DNA of 64,000 bases, taken from assembly GCF_000772085.1 (NCBI RefSeq), contig NZ_CP009755.1, positions 2,046,001 through 2,110,000 of the forward strand, written 5' to 3'. The notes below the pieces were generated by a model, which did not search any database, was not told where the DNA came from, and saw nothing but the letters and a program-made list of their open reading frames with translations. Each line of letters begins with the position of its first letter. Position 1 is the first letter of the stretch. Positions 29,154 through 37,086 of the stretch are shown here, in pieces. This DNA is from Curtobacterium sp. MR_MD2014. Its GTDB lineage: Bacteria > Actinomycetota > Actinomycetes > Actinomycetales > Microbacteriaceae. Both the position numbers and the translations under genes were made by a program.

Positions 29154-29181
29154 CCCCGCCGCCGCGCGGACGCGACCGCGG

Positions 29182-29229
29182 GACGGACGGGAGGCCCGGT
29201 GCCAGCTGGCACCGGGCCTCCCGTCCGTC
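29182..29229. terminator. 48-bp perfect palindrome, copy 2, after glgB
   Basis: This copy is identical in layout to the one at 9174, but both arms differ at matching places: the centre reads TGCCAGCTGGCA instead of TACCAGCTGGTA. The paired change keeps the hairpin perfect. It lies 28 bases past glgB. Confidence 0.78.
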
Positions 29230-29276
29230 GTCCGCCCGTGTCGTCCGCCCGTGTCGTCCGCCCGTGTCGTCCGCGG
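29228..29276. repeat. Tandem 13-bp repeat next to the palindrome
   Basis: TCGTCCGCCCGTG is repeated three times in perfect tandem (29228-29240, 29241-29253, 29254-29266), followed by a partial fourth unit. It begins inside the last bases of the palindrome, so replication slippage at the hairpin may have produced it. Confidence 0.7.
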
Positions 29277-29307
29277 TGCACGCCGAGCGAGACGCCCCCG
29301 AACACAG

Positions 29308-29335
29308 GAGACGCCCCCGTTCCCGGGGGCGTCTC
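29308..29335 (-). terminator. Hairpin at the 3' end of the thioredoxin-TPR operon
   Basis: GAGACGCCCCCG (29308-29319) pairs with CGGGGGCGTCTC (29324-29335), 12 bp with a TTCC loop. A direct copy of the left arm occurs at 29289-29300, and two further GGCGTCTCG copies follow. It lies about 64 bases past the stop of the minus-strand gene at 29399. Confidence 0.65.
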
Positions 29336-29398
29336 GTGGTTCCTGCGGCGTCTCGCACTGACGCCGGCGTCTCGTACCGGCCGACGGTGGCGCGTTGG

Positions 29399-30433
29399 TC
29401 AGTACAGTGCGCTCGCCAGACGGCGCCGTGCCGCGGCCACACGCGGGTCGTCCACCCCGATCAGCTCGAAGTACTCGACGAGCCGGACGCGCAGCGTCTC
29501 ACGGTCCGCACCGAACACCGTCGGGACCAGGTCGAGCAGCCGCCCGAAGGCGTCCTCGACGTGCCCTCCGCTGACGTCCAGGTCGGCGACGGCCATCTGC
29601 GCCTCGACGTCCTGCGGCGCCGCGGCCGCGGCACTGCGGAGCTCGTCGGCCGTGCGACCGTTCAACCGGTCGAGCAACGAGACCTGCGCGAGCCCGGCGA
29701 CGGCCATCTGGTCGTTCGGGTCCTGCGCGATCGCGGTCTTGTACTCCTGCACGGCGGCGGCGTAGTCGCCCCGCTCGATGGCGTCGTACGCCGCCTGGTG
29801 GTGCGGCGGCAGCGGCTCGGGAGCGGGCTCGCCCTGGGGCTCCGTCTCGGCAGCGCCGTCGACGGTGACCCGACCGGTCACGCCGTTCTGCTCGGCAGCG
29901 GCGACGACCTGCTCGAAGACGTCGCGCACCTGCGCCTCGGGCAGCGCGCCGACGAAGAGTCCGAGCGGCCGACCACCGATCACGGCGGCGACGGTCGGGA
30001 TCGACTGCGCCTGGAACGCCTGCACGAGCTGCGGGTTGGTGTCCGCGTCGACCTTGGCGAGCACCACGCGACCGTCGTACTCCGCGGTCAGCTGCTCGAG
30101 GATCGGCGAGAGCTGCTTGCACGGCCCGCACCACTCCGCCCAGATGTCGACGATCACCGGGACGACGGACGAGAGCTGCAGGACGTCCTGGAAGCTCTGG
30201 TCGGTGACGTCGATGACGAGCGACGGGACGGTCAGGTCGGCGTCGGGACCGGCACCGGTCGCCGGGACGCCGCCCGGCACGGCAGCGGCGCCGGCGCCGC
30301 CGGTGCCCGCGGCTGCGCCCGGGCCTCCGGCGGCAGCACCCGCTTGCTGCGTCGGCCGCTGCGCGCGGTCGACGAGGGACGACAGGTCGACGGCTCCGCG
30401 GAGACCGGACGGGGTCGGGGGGACGTTGGTCAT
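29399..30433 (-). CDS. Thioredoxin-domain protein with C-terminal TPR-like helices (CnoX/YbbN type)
   Basis: The 344-residue protein has a disordered Ala/Gly/Pro-rich N-terminus (about 1-65). A thioredoxin fold with WCGPC near residue 100 (DIWAEWCGPCKQLSPIL) and the cis-Pro SIPTVAAV follow, then a helical repeat tail (about 215-344). Thioredoxin-plus-TPR proteins such as YbbN/CnoX act as holdases for oxidised proteins. Here both active-site cysteines are kept, so redox activity is possible. A role in oxidative protein care fits, but the sequence alone does not link it to SigR. Its ATG overlaps the stop of the upstream membrane-protein gene by four bases. Confidence 0.88.
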   Translation of the reverse strand: MTNVPPTPSGLRGAVDLSSLVDRAQRPTQQAGAAAGGPGAAAGTGGAGAAAVPGGVPATGAGPDADLTVPSLVIDVTDQSFQDVLQLSSVVPVIVDIWAEWCGPCKQLSPILEQLTAEYDGRVVLAKVDADTNPQLVQAFQAQSIPTVAAVIGGRPLGLFVGALPEAQVRDVFEQVVAAAEQNGVTGRVTVDGAAETEPQGEPAPEPLPPHHQAAYDAIERGDYAAAVQEYKTAIAQDPNDQMAVAGLAQVSLLDRLNGRTADELRSAAAAAPQDVEAQMAVADLDVSGGHVEDAFGRLLDLVPTVFGADRETLRVRLVEYFELIGVDDPRVAAARRRLASALY

Positions 30434-32169
30434 TGCACCTCACTCGCTGCGGTCAGGCCCTGCGTGAACCCGAGCAGGACCACCTTCTCATCACTGCCGA
30501 CCGGCGGCACGGAGAACAGCAGCTGGACGCTGTACGTCGCGCTGATCCCCTTCGTGCTCGAGTCGACGCCGGAGAGGGCCTTGACCGCCCCCTCGGTGTT
30601 GACCTCGGCGCCGGCCGCGGTCGGGGTCACCTTCTCGACCTCGTCGAGCGAGGCCGACACGAGCGCACCCGCGCCGTCCGTGGCGATCGCCACGGCGCCG
30701 TCGTCGGGCACCTCGGACGAGTACTCGATCTTCGCGGTGTCCGGCAGCGACTCGGCCTTCTTGTCCTTGTACGCCTTGCCGATCGTCGAGCGCAGACCGT
30801 CGCCGTCGGAGGCGAAGAGCGAGGCGGAGTCGCTGTCGGAGTCCTTCGCCAGCACGTCGCCGTACGCGGCCGCGATGTCGTCGGGCGCGATGCGCAGGAG
30901 CTTCGTGTCCCCGGCGAGCCGTGCCGCACCGATCGACGTCGGCGCCAGGCTCGGGATCTCCGCAGCGGCCTCGAGCGACACGTCGTAAGCGACCTTGTAG
31001 TCGTCGCGCGCGCTGTCCTGCACCAGGGTGAGGGCCTGCGGAGCGGTCTTCGCGGAGCAGTCCTCGGCGACGACCGTGAAGATCGTGCGCGGCCAGCTGT
31101 CGGTCTGCTGCGGGAGTGCCACGCAGACCTGACCGGCCGAGATCGCGGGCGGCGTCTCGACGTCGGTGTCCTTCTCGCGGATCGCGTAGTTCGCCTTGCG
31201 GAAGTCGAGGGCGGCCCCGGTGAAGCGGGTCTCGAGCAGCGTCGCGTCACGGTCGGCATCGGCCTTCGACGCGACCTCGGCGACCCGCTCGACGATCCGG
31301 CGGATCTGCTGCTCGGTCGCAGCGGTCGGTTCGGTCGAGTCCGCGGCGCCGGTGGCCGAGGCGGTCGGCGTCGGGGTGGCGCCGGAGCCACCGCCCTGCG
31401 GCCAGTAGTCCGACGAGCAGCCAGCGAGACCGAGCGCCCCCACGAGCACGATCGGCACGGCCACCAGGGAACGACGGCCACGACGACCGCGGACCGGCAC
31501 CTGTGCTCCCGCGGCGGCTGCACGACGCGACGCCCGCACGCGCGGCGGACGCGACCCACCGCTGCGGCGACGCGGACCACGACCACGACGCTGGTGCAGG
31601 AACGCCCAGACCAGCAGCGCGACGCCACCGACCAGGAAGAGTCCGCCCGCGACGAGGAGCGGACCGACGGAGGGCGTCGCGGTGTCCCGCGGCCAGGTCA
31701 CCGACACGTCGGTCGGCGCGGCGTCGGACCCGTCGGCGAGCACCACGACCGAGACGTCGGCGGGCAACCGGACGGTGAACCGTCCCGCACCGTCCCACTC
31801 CTGGTACCAGAGGTCGCTGCCCTTCGGGTCCGGCACGGAGTCGGCCGATCCCGTCGTGCGGCCGACCAGGCGGTCCTGCTCGGCGTCGAAGCGCAGGGTG
31901 GTGTGCTTCGCGTCACCGATCCACGCGTCGACGTCGGCGGTCCTGCCGTAGGCCGCGAACACCGTCCCGGAACCCGAGACGTCGATGCGCTGGTACCCGG
32001 GGTTCGCGTTGAGCGTCGACCCCGGGATCACGGTCACCGGGGCCGAGGCCGTGCTCGAGGACTCTGCGACGAGCGACGAGGGTGGCGCGAACACGGTGCG
32101 CTGCCCGACCGCGAGACCGACGAGCAGCAGACCGATGACGAAACTGACGATCGCCAGGACGAATCGCAC
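30430..32169 (-). CDS. Membrane protein of unknown function with internal lipobox-like segment
   Basis: I do not recognise this 579-residue protein. It has an N-terminal helix (RFVLAIVSFVIGLLLVGLAV), an outside domain of about 140 residues, a second helix near 170-195 (LLVAGGLFLVGGVALLVWAFL) and a strongly basic stretch. A third hydrophobic segment, VAVPIVLVGALGLAGCSSDY, looks just like a lipoprotein signal with lipobox LAGC. A long soluble domain then runs to the end (about 300-579). The layout reads like a membrane protein fused to a lipoprotein. GTG 32169 is chosen because GGGAG lies seven bases upstream. TATCCT (32226-32231, minus) is a likely -10. It is co-translated with the thioredoxin-TPR gene. 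Confidence 0.75.
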   Translation of the reverse strand: MRFVLAIVSFVIGLLLVGLAVGQRTVFAPPSSLVAESSSTASAPVTVIPGSTLNANPGYQRIDVSGSGTVFAAYGRTADVDAWIGDAKHTTLRFDAEQDRLVGRTTGSADSVPDPKGSDLWYQEWDGAGRFTVRLPADVSVVVLADGSDAAPTDVSVTWPRDTATPSVGPLLVAGGLFLVGGVALLVWAFLHQRRGRGPRRRSGGSRPPRVRASRRAAAAGAQVPVRGRRGRRSLVAVPIVLVGALGLAGCSSDYWPQGGGSGATPTPTASATGAADSTEPTAATEQQIRRIVERVAEVASKADADRDATLLETRFTGAALDFRKANYAIREKDTDVETPPAISAGQVCVALPQQTDSWPRTIFTVVAEDCSAKTAPQALTLVQDSARDDYKVAYDVSLEAAAEIPSLAPTSIGAARLAGDTKLLRIAPDDIAAAYGDVLAKDSDSDSASLFASDGDGLRSTIGKAYKDKKAESLPDTAKIEYSSEVPDDGAVAIATDGAGALVSASLDEVEKVTPTAAGAEVNTEGAVKALSGVDSSTKGISATYSVQLLFSVPPVGSDEKVVLLGFTQGLTAASEVQ

Positions 32170-32354
32170 GGATCTTCTCCCTACCGCGCCGGGGGTGGGG
32201 GGATCGGCGCGCGAATCAGCGCTCCAGGATAGCGAGGCACCCTGGACATCGCATCCCCCACCGCTGTCCACGGGCTCAGTCGGCGCCGGTGGGCCGCCAC
32301 TAGACTCGTCCGCGGGCCAAGGGCTGGCCCTCCGCCGACCCCCAGGAGCAACAC
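32170..32354. promoter_or_regulatory. Divergent promoters of the membrane-protein operon and the coiled-coil gene
   Basis: AGGATA at 32226-32231 is TATCCT on the minus strand, giving a leader of about 50 bases with GGGAG before GTG 32169. TAGACT at 32301-32306 serves the plus strand, with an AGGAG before GTG 32355. These are among the few promoters here that have conventional leaders. Confidence 0.5.
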
Positions 32355-34202
32355 GTGGCGAACGACGAGGCCGAGTTCGGGACCGAGCTGCGCGGGTACC
32401 GCCGCGACGAGGTGGACCGCTCGGTGAACGAGCTCCGCCGCGAACTCATCAAGTCGAACACCGACCGCGCCGAGGCCGCCAAGGAGATCCGTCTCCTGCA
32501 GGCGCGTGTCGCGGACCTGCAGGGCGAGCTCGACGAGGCCGGCACCCCGACCTACAGCGGGCTCGGCACCCGCCTCGAGTCCACCCTGCGCGTGGCCGAG
32601 GAGCAGTCGACCCGACTCATCAGCCAGGCGGACATCGACGCCCAGCGGCTCCGCGCATCGAGTCGGCACGAGGCCGAGCGTCTGCTCCGCGAAGCCCGGC
32701 AGGAGGCGTCGGAGACCCTCGAGGACGCCCGCTCCCGTGCGACCGACGAGCTCACCCGCGCCCGGGCCGAGTCGTCCGACACGATCGAGCGTGCCCGTGC
32801 CGAGGCCGGCCTGCTGACCCAGGACGCCCGCAACGAGGCCGCCGCCGTCCGGGGTGCAGCCGTCACCGAGGCCGCCGAGGTCCGCTCGGTCGCCATCCGC
32901 GAGACCGATGCCCTGCGTGCCCGTGTCGAGCGCGAGGTCGCCGAGCTGCGCGAGGACGCGCAGCGCGCGGCCGAGGACGCCCGTCGCGCCGCTGCCGACC
33001 TCGACCGTGAGACCGAGCACCGACGCAGTGTGTTCGAGGCCGACCACGCCCGGCGCACCGCGGACCTCGACCGCGAGGAGACCACGCGGCGCGCCGCCCT
33101 CGAGCGCGAGGTCGCCGAGGGCCGCGCTGCCTGGCAGCGCGAGCGCGACGAGCAGCGCCGAGCGCACGAGCTCGCGCTCGAGACCGGCCGGGCCGAGCTC
33201 GAGTCCGAGGTCGAGCGCGGCCGGGCCGCACTCGAGGCGGAGACCAGCGACCGTCGTCGTGAGCTCGACGCCGAACTCGGTGCCGCCCGCGCACGCTGGG
33301 AGCGCGAGGCAGCCGAGGCGCGCACCGCCCTCGACCAGGAGCTCGAGGCCGCCCGTGCGCAGCTCCGTGTCGACGAGGAGCAGACCCGGGCCGAGAACGC
33401 ACGCCTGGTGGAGGAGACCGCTGCCCGCATCGCCGCGGAACTCGAGGAGCACCGCGCCCGCCTCGAACGCGAGCGCGCCGAGGCCGACGCCGCCGCCGAG
33501 CGCGCCGCTCGCGAGCACGCCGACGAGCTCGCTGCGCGCCGCGAGCGGGAGCACGCCGAGGTCGACACCGAGATCGCCGACCGCCGCACGGCCGAGCTCT
33601 CCGACCTCGAGGCCGAGCGCACGGCGCTGCAGCAGGAGGTCGACACGGTGCGCGCCGACCTGCAGCAGGAACGCGACGAGGTCCGCACGGCGATCGCCCG
33701 GGAACGCGACGAGGCCCGCGCGGCGCTCGAGTCCGAGCTCGCCGCCCGCCGTGACGACGCCGAGCAGGACTACCTGCAGAAGCACCAGGAGACGGTGGCC
33801 GAGACGCAGAAGTACCTCGACGAGGCCAACCTGCAGCTCGCCGAGGCGACCCGCCGCGCGTCCGAGGCGCGGGAGCGCGCCGAGCGGCTGCAGCAGGAGG
33901 CCGACGACCTCGAGCGCACGAGCACCGCGCAGGCACAGGAACGTGCACGCACCATCGTCAGCGACGCCCAGGAGCGAGTCCACCGGATGATCGCGGAGGC
34001 CGAGGAACGGTCGGCCGCGGCGATCGCCGAGTCCGAGGACCGGCTCGCCGCCATCCGCACCGAGCGCGACGCGGTCGCCGGGTACCTGGAGAACCTGCGC
34101 GGCGTGCTCACGCACGCCACCGGGCTCCTCGACGAGTCCCCCGTGGCGGCCGGCCGGCCGGCGGACGACGAGGCCCTCGACGAGGACGCCACCGCCCGCT
34201 GA
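32355..34202 (+). CDS. 615-residue coiled-coil protein (DivIVA/Scy/FilP-like)
   Basis: After a short N-terminal DivIVA-like motif (FGTELRGYRRDEVDRSVNELRREL, about residues 8-31), nearly the whole protein is one coiled coil: unbroken Ala/Glu/Arg heptads with no proline over hundreds of residues (about 70-590). Such proteins in actinobacteria (DivIVA/Wag31, Scy, FilP) organise the cell pole and the cytoskeleton. The N-terminal motif suggests membrane or polar targeting. The GTG start follows an AGGAG. A strong 21-bp hairpin ends the gene. The exact family is uncertain because low-complexity coils resemble each other. The antisense frame of similar length is a mirror artefact. Confidence 0.8.
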   Translation: MANDEAEFGTELRGYRRDEVDRSVNELRRELIKSNTDRAEAAKEIRLLQARVADLQGELDEAGTPTYSGLGTRLESTLRVAEEQSTRLISQADIDAQRLRASSRHEAERLLREARQEASETLEDARSRATDELTRARAESSDTIERARAEAGLLTQDARNEAAAVRGAAVTEAAEVRSVAIRETDALRARVEREVAELREDAQRAAEDARRAAADLDRETEHRRSVFEADHARRTADLDREETTRRAALEREVAEGRAAWQRERDEQRRAHELALETGRAELESEVERGRAALEAETSDRRRELDAELGAARARWEREAAEARTALDQELEAARAQLRVDEEQTRAENARLVEETAARIAAELEEHRARLERERAEADAAAERAAREHADELAARREREHAEVDTEIADRRTAELSDLEAERTALQQEVDTVRADLQQERDEVRTAIARERDEARAALESELAARRDDAEQDYLQKHQETVAETQKYLDEANLQLAEATRRASEARERAERLQQEADDLERTSTAQAQERARTIVSDAQERVHRMIAEAEERSAAAIAESEDRLAAIRTERDAVAGYLENLRGVLTHATGLLDESPVAAGRPADDEALDEDATAR

Positions 34203-34212
34203 GGACGGCATC

Positions 34213-34259
34213 CGCGACCCGGCCCGGAGGCGCACCGCGCGCCTCCGGGCCGGGTCGCG
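34213..34259 (+). terminator. 21-bp stem-loop after the coiled-coil gene
   Basis: The arm 34213-34233 (containing ACCCGGCCCGGAGGCGC) pairs perfectly with 34239-34259, with a five-base loop. It starts 11 bases past the stop. The GGAGGCGC core recalls the dispersed palindrome family, but the outer arm differs. Confidence 0.75.
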
Positions 34260-34379
34260 TCCCCCCGCGCCAGCCGTGGCGCTCCCCGCTCACCCGGGAC
34301 GGTCGGCTCGCGGGGCACGGTCGCCGTCCGGCCCTGACCGGTCGGTGGCGTCAGCCCGGTCGCGACGCCGACCGTGTGG

Positions 34380-35108
34380 TCAGTCGTCGAGGTGCGTCGG
34401 CAGCGGCGCGCTGCCCGGGACCACGAGGTCCGCGACGGCGTCGAGGACCGTGCGGACGTACCGTTCCCCGACCCACAGGTGCTTCGCGCCCGCGACGGGG
34501 ACGACCCGCACGTTCGGCGCGACGGCGAAGCGGCGGACCGCGTCCTCCGGCTGCAGGAAGTCGTCGTGCTCCGGGACCAGCGCGACGACCGGGACGTCCA
34601 CGTCCGCCCAGCGTCGGAGCTCGTCGTCCGAGATCCGGTGCAGCGGGGGCGACAGCAGCACCACGCCGGCGACGTTCCCCGCGGCGACGTGTTCGAGGCC
34701 GTGCTTGAGGACGACCTCGGTGCCGAACGACCAGCCGAGGAGCCACGGGGTCGGCAGTCCGCGTGCGACGGTCTCCTGCACGGCGGCGCGGAGGTCGAAG
34801 CCCTCGGACTCACCGTCACCGAAGACGCCCTCGGACGTGCCCCGTGGCGAGGTCACCGACCGGAAGTTGAACCGCAGCACCGCGATGTCGGCCAGCGCGG
34901 GCAGGCGCGAGGCAGCCTTCTTCAGCACGTGGCTGTCCATGAACCCGTGCGCGGTCGGCAGCGGGTGGAGCGTCACGAGCGTGCCCCGCGCAGGCCGGTC
35001 GAGCGGCTCGGCGAGCTCGCCGACGAGGGTGAGGTGGTCGTCCGTCACCAGTTCGATGTCGGTACGTCGGGCGGGGAGCTCGGTGTTCGAGCGGATCTCG
35101 GTGCTCAT
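34380..35108 (-). CDS. Alpha/beta-hydrolase of the dienelactone/OsmC-associated type
   Basis: The 242-residue protein has the alpha/beta-hydrolase plan: LVTLHPLPTAHGFMDS after strand 3, the nucleophile elbow LLGWSFGTEVVLKHGLEH (Ser in GWSFG, about residue 123), the acid strand VVALVPEHDDFLQPED, and the histidine in VVPVAGAKHLWVGER. These match small cytoplasmic hydrolases, some of unknown substrate. ATG 35108 overlaps the stop of the upstream gene in an ATGA arrangement. It is the last gene of the transglycosylase / zinc-ribbon / hydrolase operon. The link between these functions is not obvious. Confidence 0.8.
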   Translation of the reverse strand: MSTEIRSNTELPARRTDIELVTDDHLTLVGELAEPLDRPARGTLVTLHPLPTAHGFMDSHVLKKAASRLPALADIAVLRFNFRSVTSPRGTSEGVFGDGESEGFDLRAAVQETVARGLPTPWLLGWSFGTEVVLKHGLEHVAAGNVAGVVLLSPPLHRISDDELRRWADVDVPVVALVPEHDDFLQPEDAVRRFAVAPNVRVVPVAGAKHLWVGERYVRTVLDAVADLVVPGSAPLPTHLDD

Positions 35109-35410
35109 GCGATGCTCCAGCAGTGGTTGTGCCAGTGTCGGCGGGACGCCAGGTCGGCGTCGTCCCCGAGCACACCGTCCGCGCGCCAGACCACCACGTG
35201 CGCGACACCCGGCAGCACGGCCAGGCCGCAGCCCGGACAGACGTACTCCTTCTGTGCGGACGCCGCGGACACCGGTTGCACGGTGAAGGTGCGACCGCGA
35301 CGGACCTCGGTCCGCCTCCACGAACTCAGGAGGCGGTCGAGACCGGTCTCGTCCTCGGTCGGCTCGGGACCACGACCACGGGGTCGCCGCGGTCGGTTGC
35401 TGCGCGGCAC
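35105..35410 (-). CDS. Small zinc-ribbon-like protein
   Basis: A 101-residue basic protein with YVCPGCGLAVLPGVAHVVVW and, 25 residues later, RRHWHNHCWSIA. The CxxC and the terminal HxHxxC pattern would bind one zinc. Similar short proteins are common and unassigned in actinobacteria, sometimes annotated vaguely as ATP/GTP-binding. The N-terminus ([14 protein letters not shown]) is Arg/Pro-rich. GTG 35410 lies 14 bases after the transglycosylase stop, so this is an operon member. Nucleic-acid binding is a guess. Confidence 0.65.
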   Translation of the reverse strand: MPRSNRPRRPRGRGPEPTEDETGLDRLLSSWRRTEVRRGRTFTVQPVSAASAQKEYVCPGCGLAVLPGVAHVVVWRADGVLGDDADLASRRHWHNHCWSIA

Positions 35411-35424
35411 CCCGGAACTGCCGA

Positions 35425-36405
35425 TCAGTACCAGTTGTAGGACTGGCTGTGGCCCCACGCGCCGCAGGGGGTGCCGTAGACGCCGGAGATGTAGTTGAGA
35501 CCCCAGGTGATCTGCGTCGCGGGGTTCGTCTGCCAGTCCGCACCGGCCGTGGCCATCTTGCTGCCGGGCAGCGCCTGCGGGATGCCGTAGGCACCGCTCG
35601 GGTTGTACGCGTTGACGCGCCAACCCGACTCCTTGTTCCACAGCGACACGAGGCAGTTGAACTGCTCGCTCCCCCAGCCGCGTGCGGCGACCATCTGCTG
35701 GGCGATCTCCTGCGCGCTGCCCGGGTTCGGCGTCGCGGCCGTCGCCGCGAGCGTGTTCGACGGCGTGACGGCCGTGCTCTTCGCTGCCGGGTCGGCCTGG
35801 TCGTCGGTGGCTTCGGCCGGCTTCTCCTCGACCTTGGGCTTCGGCAGCGTGACGCCGTAGCCGTCGCGCGTCACGTCGAACGCGGCGTACGTGCCGTGTG
35901 CCGTGAACTGCTGCGGCTCCACGGGCGCCTTGACGAGCACCGGAGCGACGACGGCGGCCTGGGCGACGTCGGGCTGCATCGGGTTGAACAGCGAGCCGCC
36001 GACGAAGCCGAAGACGGCGAAGAACGACAGCGTCGGGATGGTCGCGCGTCCGCGCATGAACGAGTTGAGGGTCCGGGCGGCCTTCGGCTTCGCCGGTGCG
36101 GCGACCGCGCGTCGCTGCTGGACGATGCGCGGGTCGGCAGCACCGGTCGGTGCGATCGGTCCGCGGACGAGGACCGGAGCGGTCGCCGGTGCGGCGGACG
36201 TCGCGACCGGGGTCGGCGCCGTCACGGGTGCGCCCAGCGGTGTCGACGGCAGCGCTGCCGTCTCGACCCGCGGGGTCTCGTGGAGGACCGAGTGCCCCGT
36301 CGTGCGGAGTCGGTCGCGTGCCGCGCGGCGCTCACCGACGACCGGACGGTCGAGGTGCTCGCGGGTACCGCGGTCGGAGCTGAGGTCTGCCGTGTGCCTG
36401 CCCAT
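35425..36405 (-). CDS. Membrane-anchored lytic transglycosylase (SLT-like domain)
   Basis: The 326-residue protein has a long Ala/Pro/Thr-rich cytoplasmic N-terminus, one membrane helix near 118-140 (IPTLSFFAVFGFVGGSLF), an unstructured linker with KPKVEEKPAEATD, and a C-terminal lysozyme-like domain (about 235-326). That domain shows LWNKESGWRVNAYNPSGAYGIPQALPG with the catalytic Glu in NKESGW, and the ending WGLNYISGVYGTPCGAWGHSQSYNWY. It should cut peptidoglycan glycan strands. The ATG lies 10 bases after TATCCT (36416-36421, minus). It leads the three-gene operon to the hydrolase. Confidence 0.87.
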   Translation of the reverse strand: MGRHTADLSSDRGTREHLDRPVVGERRAARDRLRTTGHSVLHETPRVETAALPSTPLGAPVTAPTPVATSAAPATAPVLVRGPIAPTGAADPRIVQQRRAVAAPAKPKAARTLNSFMRGRATIPTLSFFAVFGFVGGSLFNPMQPDVAQAAVVAPVLVKAPVEPQQFTAHGTYAAFDVTRDGYGVTLPKPKVEEKPAEATDDQADPAAKSTAVTPSNTLAATAATPNPGSAQEIAQQMVAARGWGSEQFNCLVSLWNKESGWRVNAYNPSGAYGIPQALPGSKMATAGADWQTNPATQITWGLNYISGVYGTPCGAWGHSQSYNWY

Positions 36406-36465
36406 GAGTGGGTCCAGGATAACGGAACGGTCACGGGAAGAGAAGCACCGGTGTCCCGCGCGTCG

Positions 36466-37014
36466 TCAGCGGACGGCGAGCATGACCTCGACGACCGCGT
36501 CGAGCAGCGCGTCCACCTGCGCCTCGCGGTAGCCGCCGTGCTTCGGGCGGAACACCACCGACCGGACCTCGGTCAGGCTGAGCGGCTTGCCGTCGCGGAA
36601 GTAGCCCGCCAGCCGCTCCGCGAAGACGTCGACGTCCTTCGGGTGGTAGCCGGTGCCGAGCGGGCTGGTGCGTGCGAACCGCTGCCCGGTGGGACGCTCG
36701 AGTCGCGCGACGACGTCCGACGCCTTGGCGCGGGCCTCGGCGTACCAGGCCTTCTGACCCGTCTCGGCGATCTCGCGCTCCCGCTCGCGAGCGGCGAAGG
36801 CGTCCTCGAGGCGCTCGAGCGCGGCGTCGACGTGTGCCGTGGAGTAGCCGCCCTTGCGCATGGAGAAGGCGGTCCTGCGGATCTTCGCCGCCTCGATGCC
36901 GGGAGCGGTGTCGCCGGCGGTGTACGCACGACGGGCGTCCTCGAGGAACCGCTCGACCTCGTCGACGTCGTACCCGAGGGACTTGCGGTCTGCGGAGGGG
37001 AAGGTCGTGGCCAC
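36466..37014 (-). CDS. Protein with two DivIVA-type repeats
   Basis: About 182 residues contain two copies of a DivIVA-domain unit: LGYDVDEVERFLEDARRAY followed by RRTAFSMRKGGYSTAHVDAALERLEDAF (residues about 15-75), and GYHPKDVDVFAERLAGYF followed by VVFRPKHGGYREAQVDALLDAVVEVM (about 125-180), joined by a helical segment. DivIVA domains find negatively curved membrane. A duplicated version could bridge two sites. GTG 37014 is chosen over the upstream ATG 37041 because CAGAAT (37021-37026, minus) lies six bases before it and homologous proteins start near the ATTFP segment. It is probably monocistronic. Confidence 0.82.
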   Translation of the reverse strand: MATTFPSADRKSLGYDVDEVERFLEDARRAYTAGDTAPGIEAAKIRRTAFSMRKGGYSTAHVDAALERLEDAFAAREREREIAETGQKAWYAEARAKASDVVARLERPTGQRFARTSPLGTGYHPKDVDVFAERLAGYFRDGKPLSLTEVRSVVFRPKHGGYREAQVDALLDAVVEVMLAVR

Positions 37015-37086
37015 GGCGACATTCTGCCAGCACCGGACCATGGCGCCACCTGGACGCGCGGTCCGACAGGGCGTCGGGCGCTCAGG

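Noticed and set aside
29282..29376. Possible insertion sequence remnant in the GAGACGCC cluster
   Set aside because: No transposase frame, no target-site duplication and no paired terminal repeats beyond the hairpin.
32181..34235. 684-codon minus-strand frame opposite the coiled-coil gene
   Set aside because: The Leu/Arg/Gly-rich translation is the mirror of Ala/Glu/Arg heptads. No start signal or domain is present.
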